From Paenibacillus sp. FSL H7-0737 (GTDB taxonomy: Bacteria > Bacillota > Bacilli > Paenibacillales > Paenibacillaceae), in contig NZ_CP009279.1 of NCBI RefSeq assembly GCF_000758545.1, forward strand, positions 2,480,001 to 2,544,000: 64,000 nucleotides of DNA. Reading direction: 5' to 3'. Under the pieces are notes generated by a model. The model did no database searches, was not told the DNA's origin, and saw only the letters and a program-made list of their open reading frames with translations. The stretch's first letter is position 1; every line of letters starts with the position of its first letter. This document shows positions 18,401 to 26,670 of the stretch, piece after piece. The translations under genes and the position numbers were made by a program.

Positions 18401-18605
18401 AGGAGCTCTCTTCACCTTCGTATCGGAATTTGCTCAGGATGCGAAAATCGAGGTGAAGGATTCAGCCACTGGCCGAACCTACGCGTTCTTGTTGGAACAG
18501 GAACGTTCAGTCCTGTTTGCTACGGACTATAAAGGTGATCTTCTTGGCGTGTATCGCCAGCAGGAAGTTGAAATCCATATAACTTATCCACATCTACTAC
18601 ATTAA
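15456..18605 (+). CDS. Large clan GH-A glycoside hydrolase (GH42-like architecture), substrate unknown
   Basis: 1049 residues, no signal peptide. The N-terminal ~230 residues resemble a class I amidotransferase-like or ThuA-like fold (GGGLISIGGAPF). A beta domain (about 235-350) follows, then a TIM barrel (about 365-740) and a second amidotransferase-like domain (about 740-950) that resembles the trimerisation domain of GH42. Candidate catalytic residues are acid/base E501 in DWDLINEPSMF and nucleophile E667 in PNLIQETGVMYV, the clan GH-A pattern for retaining beta-glycosidases. The four-base overlap with GH125 and the GH38 45 bases downstream tie it to mannoside breakdown. A beta-mannosidase or a Man-beta-GlcNAc cleaving role is attractive but unproven; beta-galactosidase is the conservative alternative. 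I cannot place it in a CAZy family with certainty. Confidence 0.75.
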   Translation: MSRPVIIFYDSDFPISNSIPSDAIKSMREFGMIVNANQLAATLKETEGGCFINLHAPYFPKAAWIDILGYLQRGGGLISIGGAPFKQPVRWKNEQWHVEAEQTSYHQELSIHEVLRVDCSRNQSLLASDVIPLLKGQEALFIASEETWNLVPHTTKTSDLPHQMGSAGPMSTRIYPLLKGITHEGRETAAPVVLWENTIGLFAGSRWLFVNTAATASLWKEKGLSAMSEWVRFCSKGVTEMWVKPNYASYESGERASLTLQIQQLERVQPSLRNEDNWKLTMNVEHESDPSLRWSDCLEMKANAELNIVRVPIPLEIRSGLFQVICEAEASDGEVRILRQGFWGHAPELLAAGEPVTSGRDYFIKDGRPLPVVGMTYMTSDVARKFLFLPNVGVWDRDMGQMRKAGINWIRTGIWTAYRNVMQDDGHVSEEVLRAIDAFIMTAKKHDLQVTFTFFSFTPETWGGVNPYLDPQSVEAQKRFIRSIVSRHKASSNVDWDLINEPSMFDPARIFSDGPSSCHDRFEQQAFIEWLRHRHGEIEVLQERWNMTPAQLPDFESAGLPEAKEMNFDVQDMHSAKRGTRWLDYCLFSMDMHNRWVKQLSDAIKEQCPDQMVTVGQDEGLGAQRPSPFFYEEAVDYTTVHSWWFNDYLVWDGIFAKTPNKPNLIQETGVMYVETPDGRAKRSELELRNLLERKYAYAFGTAGAGAIHWIWNTNFYMDNANESHIGALRADGTEKPEADVSYDFGKFIEGIRDVFGDRKLEEIAVVFPYSNDFSNRKLAFAATTELTRILSYDIKMPFRGASEYHLDDLENHPVKLIILPSAHNFDDAAMERLLHIVEETGAVLLATGPLDIDAYWRSSERLSDILGKRELRNVRREEVLSLQGQELPVSFGHRRIAEVSKEMMIHESGGSGSSTIDSVINIPLGKGRLLWSPLPVELSDRSDTTSALYRYALHAAHVECDLEWISGGDLVGIYGRKLSFATGALFTFVSEFAQDAKIEVKDSATGRTYAFLLEQERSVLFATDYKGDLLGVYRQQEVEIHITYPHLLH

Positions 18606-18650
18606 GGATCTTAGTAGAGAGTACGTATTGCATATAAGGAGGTCTTCACA

Positions 18651-21404
18651 TTGGATAGCTCAAATAAATCTATTAAACCTCAGACTGCCCATATTATTTC
18701 TCATACTCACTGGGACCGGGAATGGTATCTTCCATATGAGAAGCATCATGTACGCCTGATTAAACTGGTCGATGAATTGCTGGATCGATTGGATGAGGAT
18801 GGTGAATTTAAGAGTTTTTATCTTGACGGACAGACAATCATTCTGGAAGATTATCTTCAAGTTCGCCCCGAGAATCAAGATCGTCTACAAAAACATATTA
18901 CGGAAGGTCGTCTTCTGATTGGACCTTGGTATATTCTGCAAGATGCTTTCCTTACCAGCGGAGAGGCAAATGTACGTAATATGCAGATTGGTCATCAGGA
19001 TTCGAAGCGTTACGGTGAACCTTCTAAGATCGGTTATTTTCCGGACACCTTTGGTCTAGTGGGTCAGACTCCACAATTAATGAAGCAATCAGGCATCAAT
19101 AATGCCTTTTTTGGAAGAGGTGTAAAGCCGACTGGATTCAACAATACAGTATCGGACGGTGGATATGAATCTTCGTTCTCCGAGCTGATATGGGAAGGTC
19201 CGGATGGATCGAAAGTGCTTGGAATTCTATTTGCGAATTGGTATTCGAACGGAAACGAAGTGCCAGTGAATGAAGCGGAGGCAAAAGAGTTTTGGGAGAA
19301 GAAGTTAGCAGATGCTCGGAAATTTGCCTCTACAGGCGAGTTGTTATTCATGAACGGCTGCGATCATCAACCGGCTCAACTGGATTTGCCGGAGGCTATT
19401 GAAACTGCGAAGCGGTTATATCCAGATATGGAATTTATCCATTCCAACTTCCCTGATTACCTTAAAGCTGTAGAAGATGTAATGGATCACAACAACTTGT
19501 CGACCGTAAAGGGCGAACTGCGGAGCCAGCACACTGACGGATGGGGGACGTTAGTGAATACTGCATCTGCTCGTGTCTATTTGAAACAGATGAATCAGGA
19601 AGGGCAAGTCTTGCTTGAAAAGGTGGCTGAGCCACTCGCTTCATTCGCACATGTATTGGGCAAAGATTACCCTCATCATCTGTTCACCTATGCCTGGAAG
19701 ACGTTAATGCAGAACCATCCTCACGACAGCATTTGTGGCTGCAGCGTGGATGAGGTACATCGCGAAATGGTAACCCGGTTTGATAAAAGCCGTCATGTAG
19801 CAGAGACCATTGTTGATGATAGTAAGCGCATGATCGCTGAAGCTGTGAATACGTCCGGTTTTGCAGCATATGGTGAAGAAGTGCTTCCGTTAGTAGTCAT
19901 GAATATGACAGGGTGGAGACGCACGGGTACAGTGAGCATAGAAATTGATGCGGCACGTCTATATTTGAGAGAGGGTTTCTCTCTAGAAGAAACGGCCAGC
20001 CGTATGAAAGATATTGACTTAAACGGTCGTGAATTAGTAGACGATCAAGGGAATACCATTACATGCCAGATGGAGGATTTGGGTCTTCAGTTTGGTTATG
20101 ATTTGCCTGACGATAAATTCCGCCAGCCCTATATGTGCCGCCGAGTAAGACTTACCTTTGAAGCTGTGCAAGTTCCGGCGCTGGGTCTTCGTGCATATGC
20201 GTGGGTTCGTCGTGCTAACGCAGGGTTGCCTATAGCTCCTGAATCTTTGCTTCAAGGGGATCGGGTGTTGGAGAATGAGGCCATCAAAGTAGTGATCCAT
20301 GATAATGGTTCATTTACGCTAAGTGACAAAGCCAGTGGCATGACCTACCGGGATCTTGGTGTGTATGAGAACACAGGTGATATCGGGAATGAATACATGT
20401 ATAAACAGCCAGAGGGTGAACAAGCTTTAACGACCAAGGGACTACAGGCGAATATTTGCGTTTTGGAAAATACACCTTATCGAGCGTCTGTGGAAATTAA
20501 GCATGACTGGGAGATTCCAGCCTCAGCAGATAATAAGCTGGACGAGGAACAGCGTGCCCTTGTGTACTACCCCGAGCGGAAAGCGCAGCGCAGTAGTGAC
20601 ACAGTCATTCTTAAACTTCGTACCGTAATTAGCTTGGAGCGGGGCGGGAAAGGGTTGCATATCGAAACGACGATAGACAATAAAGCCAAAGATCACCGGA
20701 TTCGTGTGTTATTTCCGACAGATTTGAACGCCGTCACACATCATGTGGATTCGATGTTTGAGGTTGCGGAGCGGAATATTGAGCCAGCTACAGAATGGAT
20801 GAATCCGAGTAACACGCAGCATCAGCAGGCCTTTGTTGATATCAGTAATGAAACAGCCGGTCTAACCGTCGCTAACTTTGGATTAAATGAATATGAAGTG
20901 CTAAGAGATGGTCGTAACACCATTGCGATTACATTACTCCGCAGTGTGGGCGAATTGGGAGACTGGGGTTTGTTCCCAACTCCAGAAGCGCAATGTCTCG
21001 GAGAGCATGTTGTAGGTATGGAGCTAATCCCACACACAGGAGATGGTATAACCTCAGGTGCTTTTGCTGAAGCTTATCAATTCCAGATTCCTTGGGTCGC
21101 ATGTCAGACTGATGTACATGAAGGAGCGATTGCTCCGGTGTATACTCCATTCGAATGGGAGAGTCAGGAGCTCGCATTTTCCTCTCTAAAAATGAACGAG
21201 CAGACTGGAGACCTGCTGCTTCGCTGGTACAACATGAGTCAGCAAAGTACCGACCTGACCATCCGTTCAACGATACCGCAGGAGTATTTCTATAAGACGT
21301 CGATCCTGGAAGAGGAGAGCAACCCACTCTCTAGCGAAGAGAAAGGTAGTTCGGCCTTACAGATCGGTCCATGCGAAATTGTAACGATTGGTATTCGGAG
21401 ATAG
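18651..21404 (+). CDS. Alpha-mannosidase, GH38 (second copy, MngB-like)
   Basis: 917 residues, cytoplasmic. The catalytic domain begins at once: zinc motif ISHTHWDREWYLPYE (H18, H20, D22) and nucleophile motif GYFPDTFGLVGQ (D132). The later zinc His is in NHPHDSICGCSVDEVH, and C-terminal beta domains follow. The start is TTG with AAGGAGGT seven bases upstream. It resembles the shorter bacterial GH38 group that also contains 2-O-mannosylglycerate hydrolase MngB. It is last in the transporter operon and is followed by a strong terminator. Together with the 1043-residue GH38 on the other strand it gives the cell two structurally different alpha-mannosidases, presumably of different linkage preference. 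Confidence 0.93.
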   Translation: MDSSNKSIKPQTAHIISHTHWDREWYLPYEKHHVRLIKLVDELLDRLDEDGEFKSFYLDGQTIILEDYLQVRPENQDRLQKHITEGRLLIGPWYILQDAFLTSGEANVRNMQIGHQDSKRYGEPSKIGYFPDTFGLVGQTPQLMKQSGINNAFFGRGVKPTGFNNTVSDGGYESSFSELIWEGPDGSKVLGILFANWYSNGNEVPVNEAEAKEFWEKKLADARKFASTGELLFMNGCDHQPAQLDLPEAIETAKRLYPDMEFIHSNFPDYLKAVEDVMDHNNLSTVKGELRSQHTDGWGTLVNTASARVYLKQMNQEGQVLLEKVAEPLASFAHVLGKDYPHHLFTYAWKTLMQNHPHDSICGCSVDEVHREMVTRFDKSRHVAETIVDDSKRMIAEAVNTSGFAAYGEEVLPLVVMNMTGWRRTGTVSIEIDAARLYLREGFSLEETASRMKDIDLNGRELVDDQGNTITCQMEDLGLQFGYDLPDDKFRQPYMCRRVRLTFEAVQVPALGLRAYAWVRRANAGLPIAPESLLQGDRVLENEAIKVVIHDNGSFTLSDKASGMTYRDLGVYENTGDIGNEYMYKQPEGEQALTTKGLQANICVLENTPYRASVEIKHDWEIPASADNKLDEEQRALVYYPERKAQRSSDTVILKLRTVISLERGGKGLHIETTIDNKAKDHRIRVLFPTDLNAVTHHVDSMFEVAERNIEPATEWMNPSNTQHQQAFVDISNETAGLTVANFGLNEYEVLRDGRNTIAITLLRSVGELGDWGLFPTPEAQCLGEHVVGMELIPHTGDGITSGAFAEAYQFQIPWVACQTDVHEGAIAPVYTPFEWESQELAFSSLKMNEQTGDLLLRWYNMSQQSTDLTIRSTIPQEYFYKTSILEEESNPLSSEEKGSSALQIGPCEIVTIGIRR

Positions 21405-21434
21405 AATTAACTTATTTTTTTCTTATAATTTAAC

Positions 21435-21483
21435 AAAAGGACGATAACCAAAAGTCATTCGACTCTTTGGTTATCGTCCTTTT
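21435..21483. terminator. Bidirectional terminator between GH38 and MarR genes
   Basis: A near-perfect stem begins AAAAGGACGATAACCAAA on the left and ends TTTGGTTATCGTCCTTTT on the right. A/T runs on both sides let it serve the convergent GH38 (plus) and MarR (minus) genes. Confidence 0.9.
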
Positions 21484-21502
21484 AAGTTTATAACTATGAG
21501 CT

Positions 21503-21997
21503 TTAAGAAGAAGACTTACTACGCGTTGGGGAACTGAGATGATCAATCTGCTCGTCTAGAACGGTGCTGGCTTTGCCTAAAAATTGTGAAATGAGGGCAA
21601 GTTCTTCATCCGTATAGGAAGCAGCCAATTTAACCATAGCGGTATGAAGTGGCATGTACGTGTCAATGACATCTTCTTTATTTTCATACAACGGGACAAT
21701 AATTACTTTACGGCGATCATTAGGGTCATTTTGTCTGCGAACGTATCCGTTTTTTTCGAGACGATCTATTAATGCAGTAACGCTACCTGTGGCAAGTCCA
21801 GTTAGTTTGGACAGCTCTCCAGCGGTAATGGGGCCTTTTTCACGCAGGATATCCACAGACAAAAAATCATTATTGTATAACCCAAGAGAGGCGGCTACGT
21901 TTTGCTGGTATACCACCGTTCGGGTTCCCAGACCACGCATGAGTAAGGTGAATTGTTCTTGCTCTGGTGTAGGTTGTGCTTGTTCATGGCTTGACAA
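21503..21997 (-). CDS. MarR family transcriptional regulator
   Basis: 164 residues with a winged helix-turn-helix: LSKLTGLATGSVTALIDRLEKNGYVRR followed by the wing NDPNDRRKVIIV. No cysteine is present, so direct thiol oxidation sensing as in OhrR is unlikely. The start is TTG with AAGGGG about nine bases upstream. It is divergent from the UvrA-like ATPase gene. A clean palindrome (22024-22044) just upstream of its own start is the obvious operator. The pair looks like an inducible drug or toxin response unit. Confidence 0.88.
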   Translation of the reverse strand: MSSHEQAQPTPEQEQFTLLMRGLGTRTVVYQQNVAASLGLYNNDFLSVDILREKGPITAGELSKLTGLATGSVTALIDRLEKNGYVRRQNDPNDRRKVIIVPLYENKEDVIDTYMPLHTAMVKLAASYTDEELALISQFLGKASTVLDEQIDHLSSPTRSKSSS

Positions 21998-22023
21998 AGG
22001 ATAACGCCCCTTTTAAAATCTTT

Positions 22024-22044
22024 ATATCTCGTCAATCGAGATAT
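22024..22044. promoter_or_regulatory. Palindromic operator for the MarR regulator
   Basis: ATATCTCG-TCAAT-CGAGATAT is an 8-bp perfect inverted repeat with a five-base spacer. It lies 27 bases upstream of the MarR start, in the 200-base divergent region with the UvrA-like gene. The form is close to known MarR-type operators with TATCTCGA half-sites, such as MhqR. Binding is inferred. Confidence 0.6.
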
Positions 22045-22197
22045 TTGATTATGAAGTTATTTTAAAATGTGTTATTTTACAAATACATTCTATCGAATTA
22101 AGCATACTTTTGCAAAAAAAGTAGTATGACAGCATTCGTAAATGGTTATGGATAAGAGATATATCTAGGTGTGATTGCTTTAATTGAGAGGGGAATC

Positions 22198-24705
22198 ATG
22201 GTGAAAGAAGCTATTGTTATTAAAGGTGCACGAGAGAACAATCTGAAGAATGTCTCGCTCACGATTCCTAAGTATAAGCTTGTTGTTCTGACGGGACCTT
22301 CGGGATCAGGAAAATCGACGTTAGCTATGGATACACTTCAGCGGGAATGCCAAAGACAGTATTTAGATTCCATGGGCATGACTTCAGATACGATCAGTAA
22401 ACCAAAGGTCGAGTCCATTGCTGGACTGTCTCCATCCATTAGCGTTGGACAGCATGTTACGAATCGTAATCCACGCTCGACAGTAGGGACTGTAACTGAC
22501 ATTTATACCTTTGTCAGGTTTATTTTTTCTAGATTAGGGGAGCGGATTTGCCCTTCTTGCAAGGGTAGCATACCACCTTCTTTTGAAGCGAGGGGGCTAC
22601 TAATAGAAGAAGACGAGGAAATGGAAGGTCAGTCGATGGGCTGTCCGCATTGCGGAGCTGATCTTGAGAAACTTGGCATGTCACATTTTTCCTTCAATAA
22701 GCCGGAAGGGGCATGTGAAGCTTGTGGTGGACTTGGGTCTGTGGCGACTATAAATGAAGCAGCGGTATTTAATCCAGAGCTTAGTATGAAAGAGGGGGGA
22801 GTAGCTTCTCTGAATGGCGTTCATCGGGATATACAGATGCGGATATTAGTAGCGGCGGGAAAACATTTCGGATTTGTGTTTGACCCGGATCAACCGTTGA
22901 AGGATTACGGTGAGATTCAGCGTGATTTGCTCTACTACGGTGTGGAGAGTGAAGCTTTTAAACGCCATTTCCCTAATATTAAGCCAATCCAAGGGACGAA
23001 GTTTGAAGGTGTTATACCCGGTTTGTGGCGGCGGTATAAGGAGAAGGAAGGGGAGGCTGGTGCGCAGGAGAAAGATGGCGGATTTTTTCATGAGCAGCAA
23101 TGCCCGGAATGCCTAGGAGCTCGCCTGAAAAAAGAAGTTCGTCTAGTTCGAGTAGCTGACGCATCGATCATAGATGTATCCGACTGGTCGCTTAGTGAGG
23201 TATATGAGTGGACGAAAGGACTGGAGGCGGCACTGCCTGCCGAAGGTCTACATCTACTTGAACCGATCCTTCATGATATGCCTACTAGACTAAAGCGGAT
23301 TATCGATGTTGGCCTAGGTTATCTTTCCATGAACCGGCAGACAGTCTCTTTATCTGGCGGGGAAGCACAGCGCCTGCGTCTAGCATCACTGCTGGGTTCA
23401 GGGTTGACCGGTGTGTTATACATTCTGGATGAACCGACGACGGGACTACATCCTCGGGATACAGTTGGCCTTATTCGTGTGCTTCAGGAGCTGCGTGATC
23501 TTGGGAATACTGTGCTCGTTATTGAACATGATATTGAGATGATGCGTGCTGCGGATCATATTATTGATATGGGTCCAGGTGCTGGACTGCATGGTGGAAT
23601 CGTTGTTGGTGAAGGTAGTTTAGAAGATTTGATGGCAAGCGAGCTTTCGGTTACAGGAGCTTATCTCAGAGAAGAGCGTCTCGAAGTTCCCACACGTATT
23701 CGCCGAAAAGGGAACGGAAAGCAGATCACTATCCGGCAGGCACAGTACCGGAATATTGATATTCAAGAAGTCTCCATTCCACTTGGTTGTCTTGTATCTG
23801 TAACAGGGGTTTCGGGTTCGGGTAAGTCCACGCTTATATTTGATATCCTTGCGCAAGGAAGCTCTAATGGTCATGAACAAACAGGCTGTAAGGAGATTAC
23901 GGGTTTAGGTGAAGTCGGGAGTATTGTGATCTTTGACCAATCACCCATGGGTAGGATGCAGCGTTCTAATGTAGCGACCTATACCGATGTATTTACACAT
24001 CTGCGTCAGTTATTTGCGGCTTTGCCAGAGGCGAAGAAAAGAAAACTGACCTCCAAGCATTTCTCCTTTAACACACCGGGGGGACGGTGCGAAACCTGTC
24101 AGGGACTTGGTGTATTGTCCGTAGACATGAACTTTCTGCCTGATCTAGAAGTAAAGTGTCACGCCTGCAAAGGAAGACGGTTTACGGATGAGGTCTTACA
24201 GGTGAAGTATGATGGCTTCTCAATCTCAGATCTGTTGGACATGTCTATACAGGAAAGCTTGCCAATTCTTAAGTCGGAGGCCAAAATGGCCGGTATTATT
24301 GAGACGTTATGTGAGGTGGGTCTTGGATACCTTAAATGGGGACAATCTGTCAAAACCTTATCAGGCGGCGAGGGACAACGGATCAGGCTGGCCAAAGCGC
24401 TGAGCAAGCCATCTAAAAATCATACGCTCTATTTGCTCGATGAACCAACGACAGGTCTACATCCGTCAGACATCAAGCAACTTCATACCTTATTGAGCAA
24501 ATTGGTAGATACGGGAAATACGGTTGTTGTTGTGGAGCACAGCTTAGAACTGATTCGGGAGTCTGACTGGGTGATCGACATTGGCCCTGAAGGGGGCACA
24601 GTTGGAGGTAAGCTTGTAGCTGAAGGCACACCGGAGCAGGTCGCTGAAGTACAGGAATCTTATACAGGGATGTTTTTGAAACGGATTCTGGCTGAGGGGC
24701 TTTAA
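22198..24705 (+). CDS. UvrA-like ABC-type ATPase (short form)
   Basis: 835 residues, shorter than housekeeping UvrA (about 940-960), with the same tandem layout. The first Walker [10 protein letters not shown] is at 33-41. Zinc-type CPSC, CPHC and CEAC motifs follow, then signature [18 protein letters not shown] with Walker [13 protein letters not shown]. The second half has Walker [10 protein letters not shown], Zn motif CETCQGLG...[19 protein letters not shown] and [13 protein letters not shown]. All ATPase motifs are intact. ATG at 22198 has GAGGGGA upstream; an earlier GTG at 22171 has none. Short UvrA paralogues (class II, DrrC-like) are linked to resistance to DNA-binding drugs. The divergent MarR gene supports inducible protection rather than general excision repair. 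Drug identity is unknown. Confidence 0.88.
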   Translation: MVKEAIVIKGARENNLKNVSLTIPKYKLVVLTGPSGSGKSTLAMDTLQRECQRQYLDSMGMTSDTISKPKVESIAGLSPSISVGQHVTNRNPRSTVGTVTDIYTFVRFIFSRLGERICPSCKGSIPPSFEARGLLIEEDEEMEGQSMGCPHCGADLEKLGMSHFSFNKPEGACEACGGLGSVATINEAAVFNPELSMKEGGVASLNGVHRDIQMRILVAAGKHFGFVFDPDQPLKDYGEIQRDLLYYGVESEAFKRHFPNIKPIQGTKFEGVIPGLWRRYKEKEGEAGAQEKDGGFFHEQQCPECLGARLKKEVRLVRVADASIIDVSDWSLSEVYEWTKGLEAALPAEGLHLLEPILHDMPTRLKRIIDVGLGYLSMNRQTVSLSGGEAQRLRLASLLGSGLTGVLYILDEPTTGLHPRDTVGLIRVLQELRDLGNTVLVIEHDIEMMRAADHIIDMGPGAGLHGGIVVGEGSLEDLMASELSVTGAYLREERLEVPTRIRRKGNGKQITIRQAQYRNIDIQEVSIPLGCLVSVTGVSGSGKSTLIFDILAQGSSNGHEQTGCKEITGLGEVGSIVIFDQSPMGRMQRSNVATYTDVFTHLRQLFAALPEAKKRKLTSKHFSFNTPGGRCETCQGLGVLSVDMNFLPDLEVKCHACKGRRFTDEVLQVKYDGFSISDLLDMSIQESLPILKSEAKMAGIIETLCEVGLGYLKWGQSVKTLSGGEGQRIRLAKALSKPSKNHTLYLLDEPTTGLHPSDIKQLHTLLSKLVDTGNTVVVVEHSLELIRESDWVIDIGPEGGTVGGKLVAEGTPEQVAEVQESYTGMFLKRILAEGL

Positions 24706-24742
24706 TCCATTTTAAATCAGATATCCATTTGGAAAAAAGAGA

Positions 24743-24779
24743 GTGCCCCGAAGCCATACAATTCATGGCTTCGGGGCAC
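24743..24779 (+). terminator. Terminator after the UvrA-like gene
   Basis: A perfect 15-bp stem, GTGCCCCGAAGCCAT / ATGGCTTCGGGGCAC, with a seven-base loop. A TTCTTTGTG tail follows. Confidence 0.88.
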
Positions 24780-24894
24780 TTCTTTGTGTGTTCCGGCGTA
24801 TTCACCAAGCCTAGCATTGAGCGGCAGAAGACGAAGTATCTAAACCTCCAAGAAAAATGAATTGAATTTATTGCTGTCGTCATAGTAACATTAG

Positions 24895-24908
24895 GTTAAG
24901 CGCTTAAC
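24895..24908. promoter_or_regulatory. LacI-type operator upstream of the LacI-HAD genes
   Basis: GTTAAGCGCTTAAC is a perfect 14-bp palindrome with the central CG typical of LacI-family operators. It is 61 bases upstream of the LacI start, so autoregulation is likely. It fits the cre consensus poorly (10 of 14), so a dedicated operator is preferred over a CcpA site. Confidence 0.65.
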
Positions 24909-24969
24909 TTATGTGAAGGGAGGATGCAAAGACTCCGATCCACTTAATATTTATAATGAGGTTAATGCC

Positions 24970-25983
24970 ATGAAAACGACCACGATATATGATGTTGCCA
25001 GGGAAGCGGGCGTATCAATTGCTACCGTCTCCAATGCGATTAACGGTAAAGGAAAAGTAAGCAACAAGAAGCGAGATGAAATCCTTGAGGTGATGAAGCG
25101 GCTGCAATATCAGCCCAGTGTCATTGCTTCGGCACTAATGGGGAAGAAGACCTATACCATTGGTCTTCTTATTCCAGATGTCTCGAATCCCTTTTTTTCC
25201 GAGATAGCTAGAACCGTAGAGGATCTGGCACACTCCGAGGGGTATAGTGTTATTGTGTGCAGCACAGATAACAAAGATGAACGCGTAGAGAAATACATTC
25301 GGCTGTTGGAGCAAAAAAATGTTGACGGTATTCTGATCGGAACAGGTGTGGGAAATGCGGATATCTTGGCGCTGCATGTAGAGAAATCCTTCCCCATTGT
25401 TATGATTGCGCGGGAGACCGCAGACATAGCTGTCCACCGTGTATTGAACGATGACTTCAAAGGAGGCGCTATTGCCGCTGAACATTTGCTTGAAAAAGGT
25501 CATCGCAAGATGGCGGTTTTGTCCGAGGATTTCAATGTAAGCAGCAGCTTTGAGCGGGTCAGGGGTTTCCGCTTTGGATTATTTGAGGCTGGAATTTCAC
25601 TGGACCCGAAGAATATCTTTGCGTGTGAGTCGAATATCAAAGACGGTAAACGGGTAGCATCCGAGATTCTCCGCGGCGTGGAGCGTCCGACAGCATTATT
25701 TTGTTGCAACGACTTGCTTGCCATCGGCGCACTCCAGGCTGCGAAGGAAGAGGGAATATCTGTACCGGAACAGCTCTCTATCATTGGTTTTGACGATACC
25801 ATTTTGTCAACCGTGACGAATCCAACGTTAACAACTATTGCTCAACCGATGAATCAGATGGTGAAGATGGCATTTGATTTGCTGATCGGCAGTCTGGATC
25901 ATACAGATGATATCAAGCAAAGAATTGTATTGCAGCCTGAACTGGTGATCCGAGAATCCACAGGCAACTCACCCATTAAATAA
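24970..25983 (+). CDS. LacI family transcriptional regulator
   Basis: 337 residues. The N-terminal LacI helix-turn-helix TTIYDVAREAGVSIATVSNA with hinge helix (about 1-60) is followed by a periplasmic-binding-like effector domain. Segments such as KTYTIGLLIPDVSNPFFSEI, IIGFDDTILSTVTNPTLTTI and a final LQPELVIREST are typical. ATG at 24970 is chosen because the helix-turn-helix begins there and TGAGG lies eight bases upstream; an in-frame ATG at 24913 would add 19 non-conserved residues. It is followed after 20 bases by a HAD hydrolase gene and not by any transporter, so its target and effector are unknown. A palindrome upstream is the likely autoregulatory site. Confidence 0.9.
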   Translation: MKTTTIYDVAREAGVSIATVSNAINGKGKVSNKKRDEILEVMKRLQYQPSVIASALMGKKTYTIGLLIPDVSNPFFSEIARTVEDLAHSEGYSVIVCSTDNKDERVEKYIRLLEQKNVDGILIGTGVGNADILALHVEKSFPIVMIARETADIAVHRVLNDDFKGGAIAAEHLLEKGHRKMAVLSEDFNVSSSFERVRGFRFGLFEAGISLDPKNIFACESNIKDGKRVASEILRGVERPTALFCCNDLLAIGALQAAKEEGISVPEQLSIIGFDDTILSTVTNPTLTTIAQPMNQMVKMAFDLLIGSLDHTDDIKQRIVLQPELVIRESTGNSPIK

Positions 25984-26003
25984 AGAGGACGGTTATTGAG
26001 AAC

Positions 26004-26534
26004 ATGGACGAGAAAAGGTTAATTATCTTTTTTGACAGCGGAGATACCATTGTTGATGAATCGACTGAAATTAGGGATGAAGAAGGAATCGTACGGAGTG
26101 CGGATCTGATTCCGGGAGCAGATATCACGATTCAGACCCTGCATGAGAGAGGATACACGCTTGCTCTGGTTGCAGACGGTGATGCGCAATCCTTCAAAAA
26201 TGTATTTAAGCAGCATGGACTAAGCGATTATTTCAGCGCCATGATTATTTCCGAGAATATCAAAGCAGTCAAGCCAAGCCCGCGCATGTTCAAGGCAGCT
26301 ATTGGGGCGCTTGATTTGTCTGAAGCGGATTTCTCCCGTACCGTTATGATTGGCAACAATCTTAGCCGTGACATGAAAGGGGCCAATGCGCTAGGCATCA
26401 CCAGCATTTTTCAGAGCTGGACGCCCCGTTATTCCCATGAGCCGGCAGATGAGTCTGAGCGTCCGACGTATACAGTTAGTGAGCCACTGCAATTGCTAGA
26501 GTTGATTGAGAGGCTGAACGCTGAGCTCAAGTAA
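26004..26534 (+). CDS. HAD superfamily hydrolase with atypical motif I
   Basis: 176 residues with the HAD core. Motif I is IIFFDSGDTIVDE, motif II is in LALVADGD, the motif III Lys is in IKAVKPSPRMF, and motif IV is VMIGNNLSRDMKGANALG. The usual DxDGT signature is replaced by D11-S-G-D-T, so the second Asp, the general acid in HAD phosphatases, is Gly. Related DVGNT/DIGDT-type HAD proteins exist, so this may be a subgroup trait. Phosphatase activity should not be assumed. It sits 20 bases after the LacI gene and is probably co-transcribed, which suggests a sugar-phosphate-like substrate. That is inference. Confidence 0.8.
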   Translation: MDEKRLIIFFDSGDTIVDESTEIRDEEGIVRSADLIPGADITIQTLHERGYTLALVADGDAQSFKNVFKQHGLSDYFSAMIISENIKAVKPSPRMFKAAIGALDLSEADFSRTVMIGNNLSRDMKGANALGITSIFQSWTPRYSHEPADESERPTYTVSEPLQLLELIERLNAELK

Positions 26535-26581
26535 GCTGGAAGTCGTTCATTATGCTATTTTTCCATATTTAAATATAAAAA

Positions 26582-26617
26582 GAGAAACCCAAGGTCATGA
26601 GAATGACTGGGTTTCTC
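26582..26617. terminator. Terminator between HAD and YdeI-like genes
   Basis: GAGAAACCCA and TGGGTTTCTC are perfect 10-bp arms. An additional inner GTCAT/ATGAC pairing and A/T flanks let it serve both convergent genes. Confidence 0.85.
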
Positions 26618-26670
26618 ATCTTTATTAATCAATCTGCAAGAGTTACAAAGCATTCTTATGATCTAGCAGT

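Noticed and set aside
20929..21327. Minus-strand frame of 132 codons within the second GH38
   Set aside because: Shadow of the GH38 coding sequence; no ribosome site or recognisable domain.
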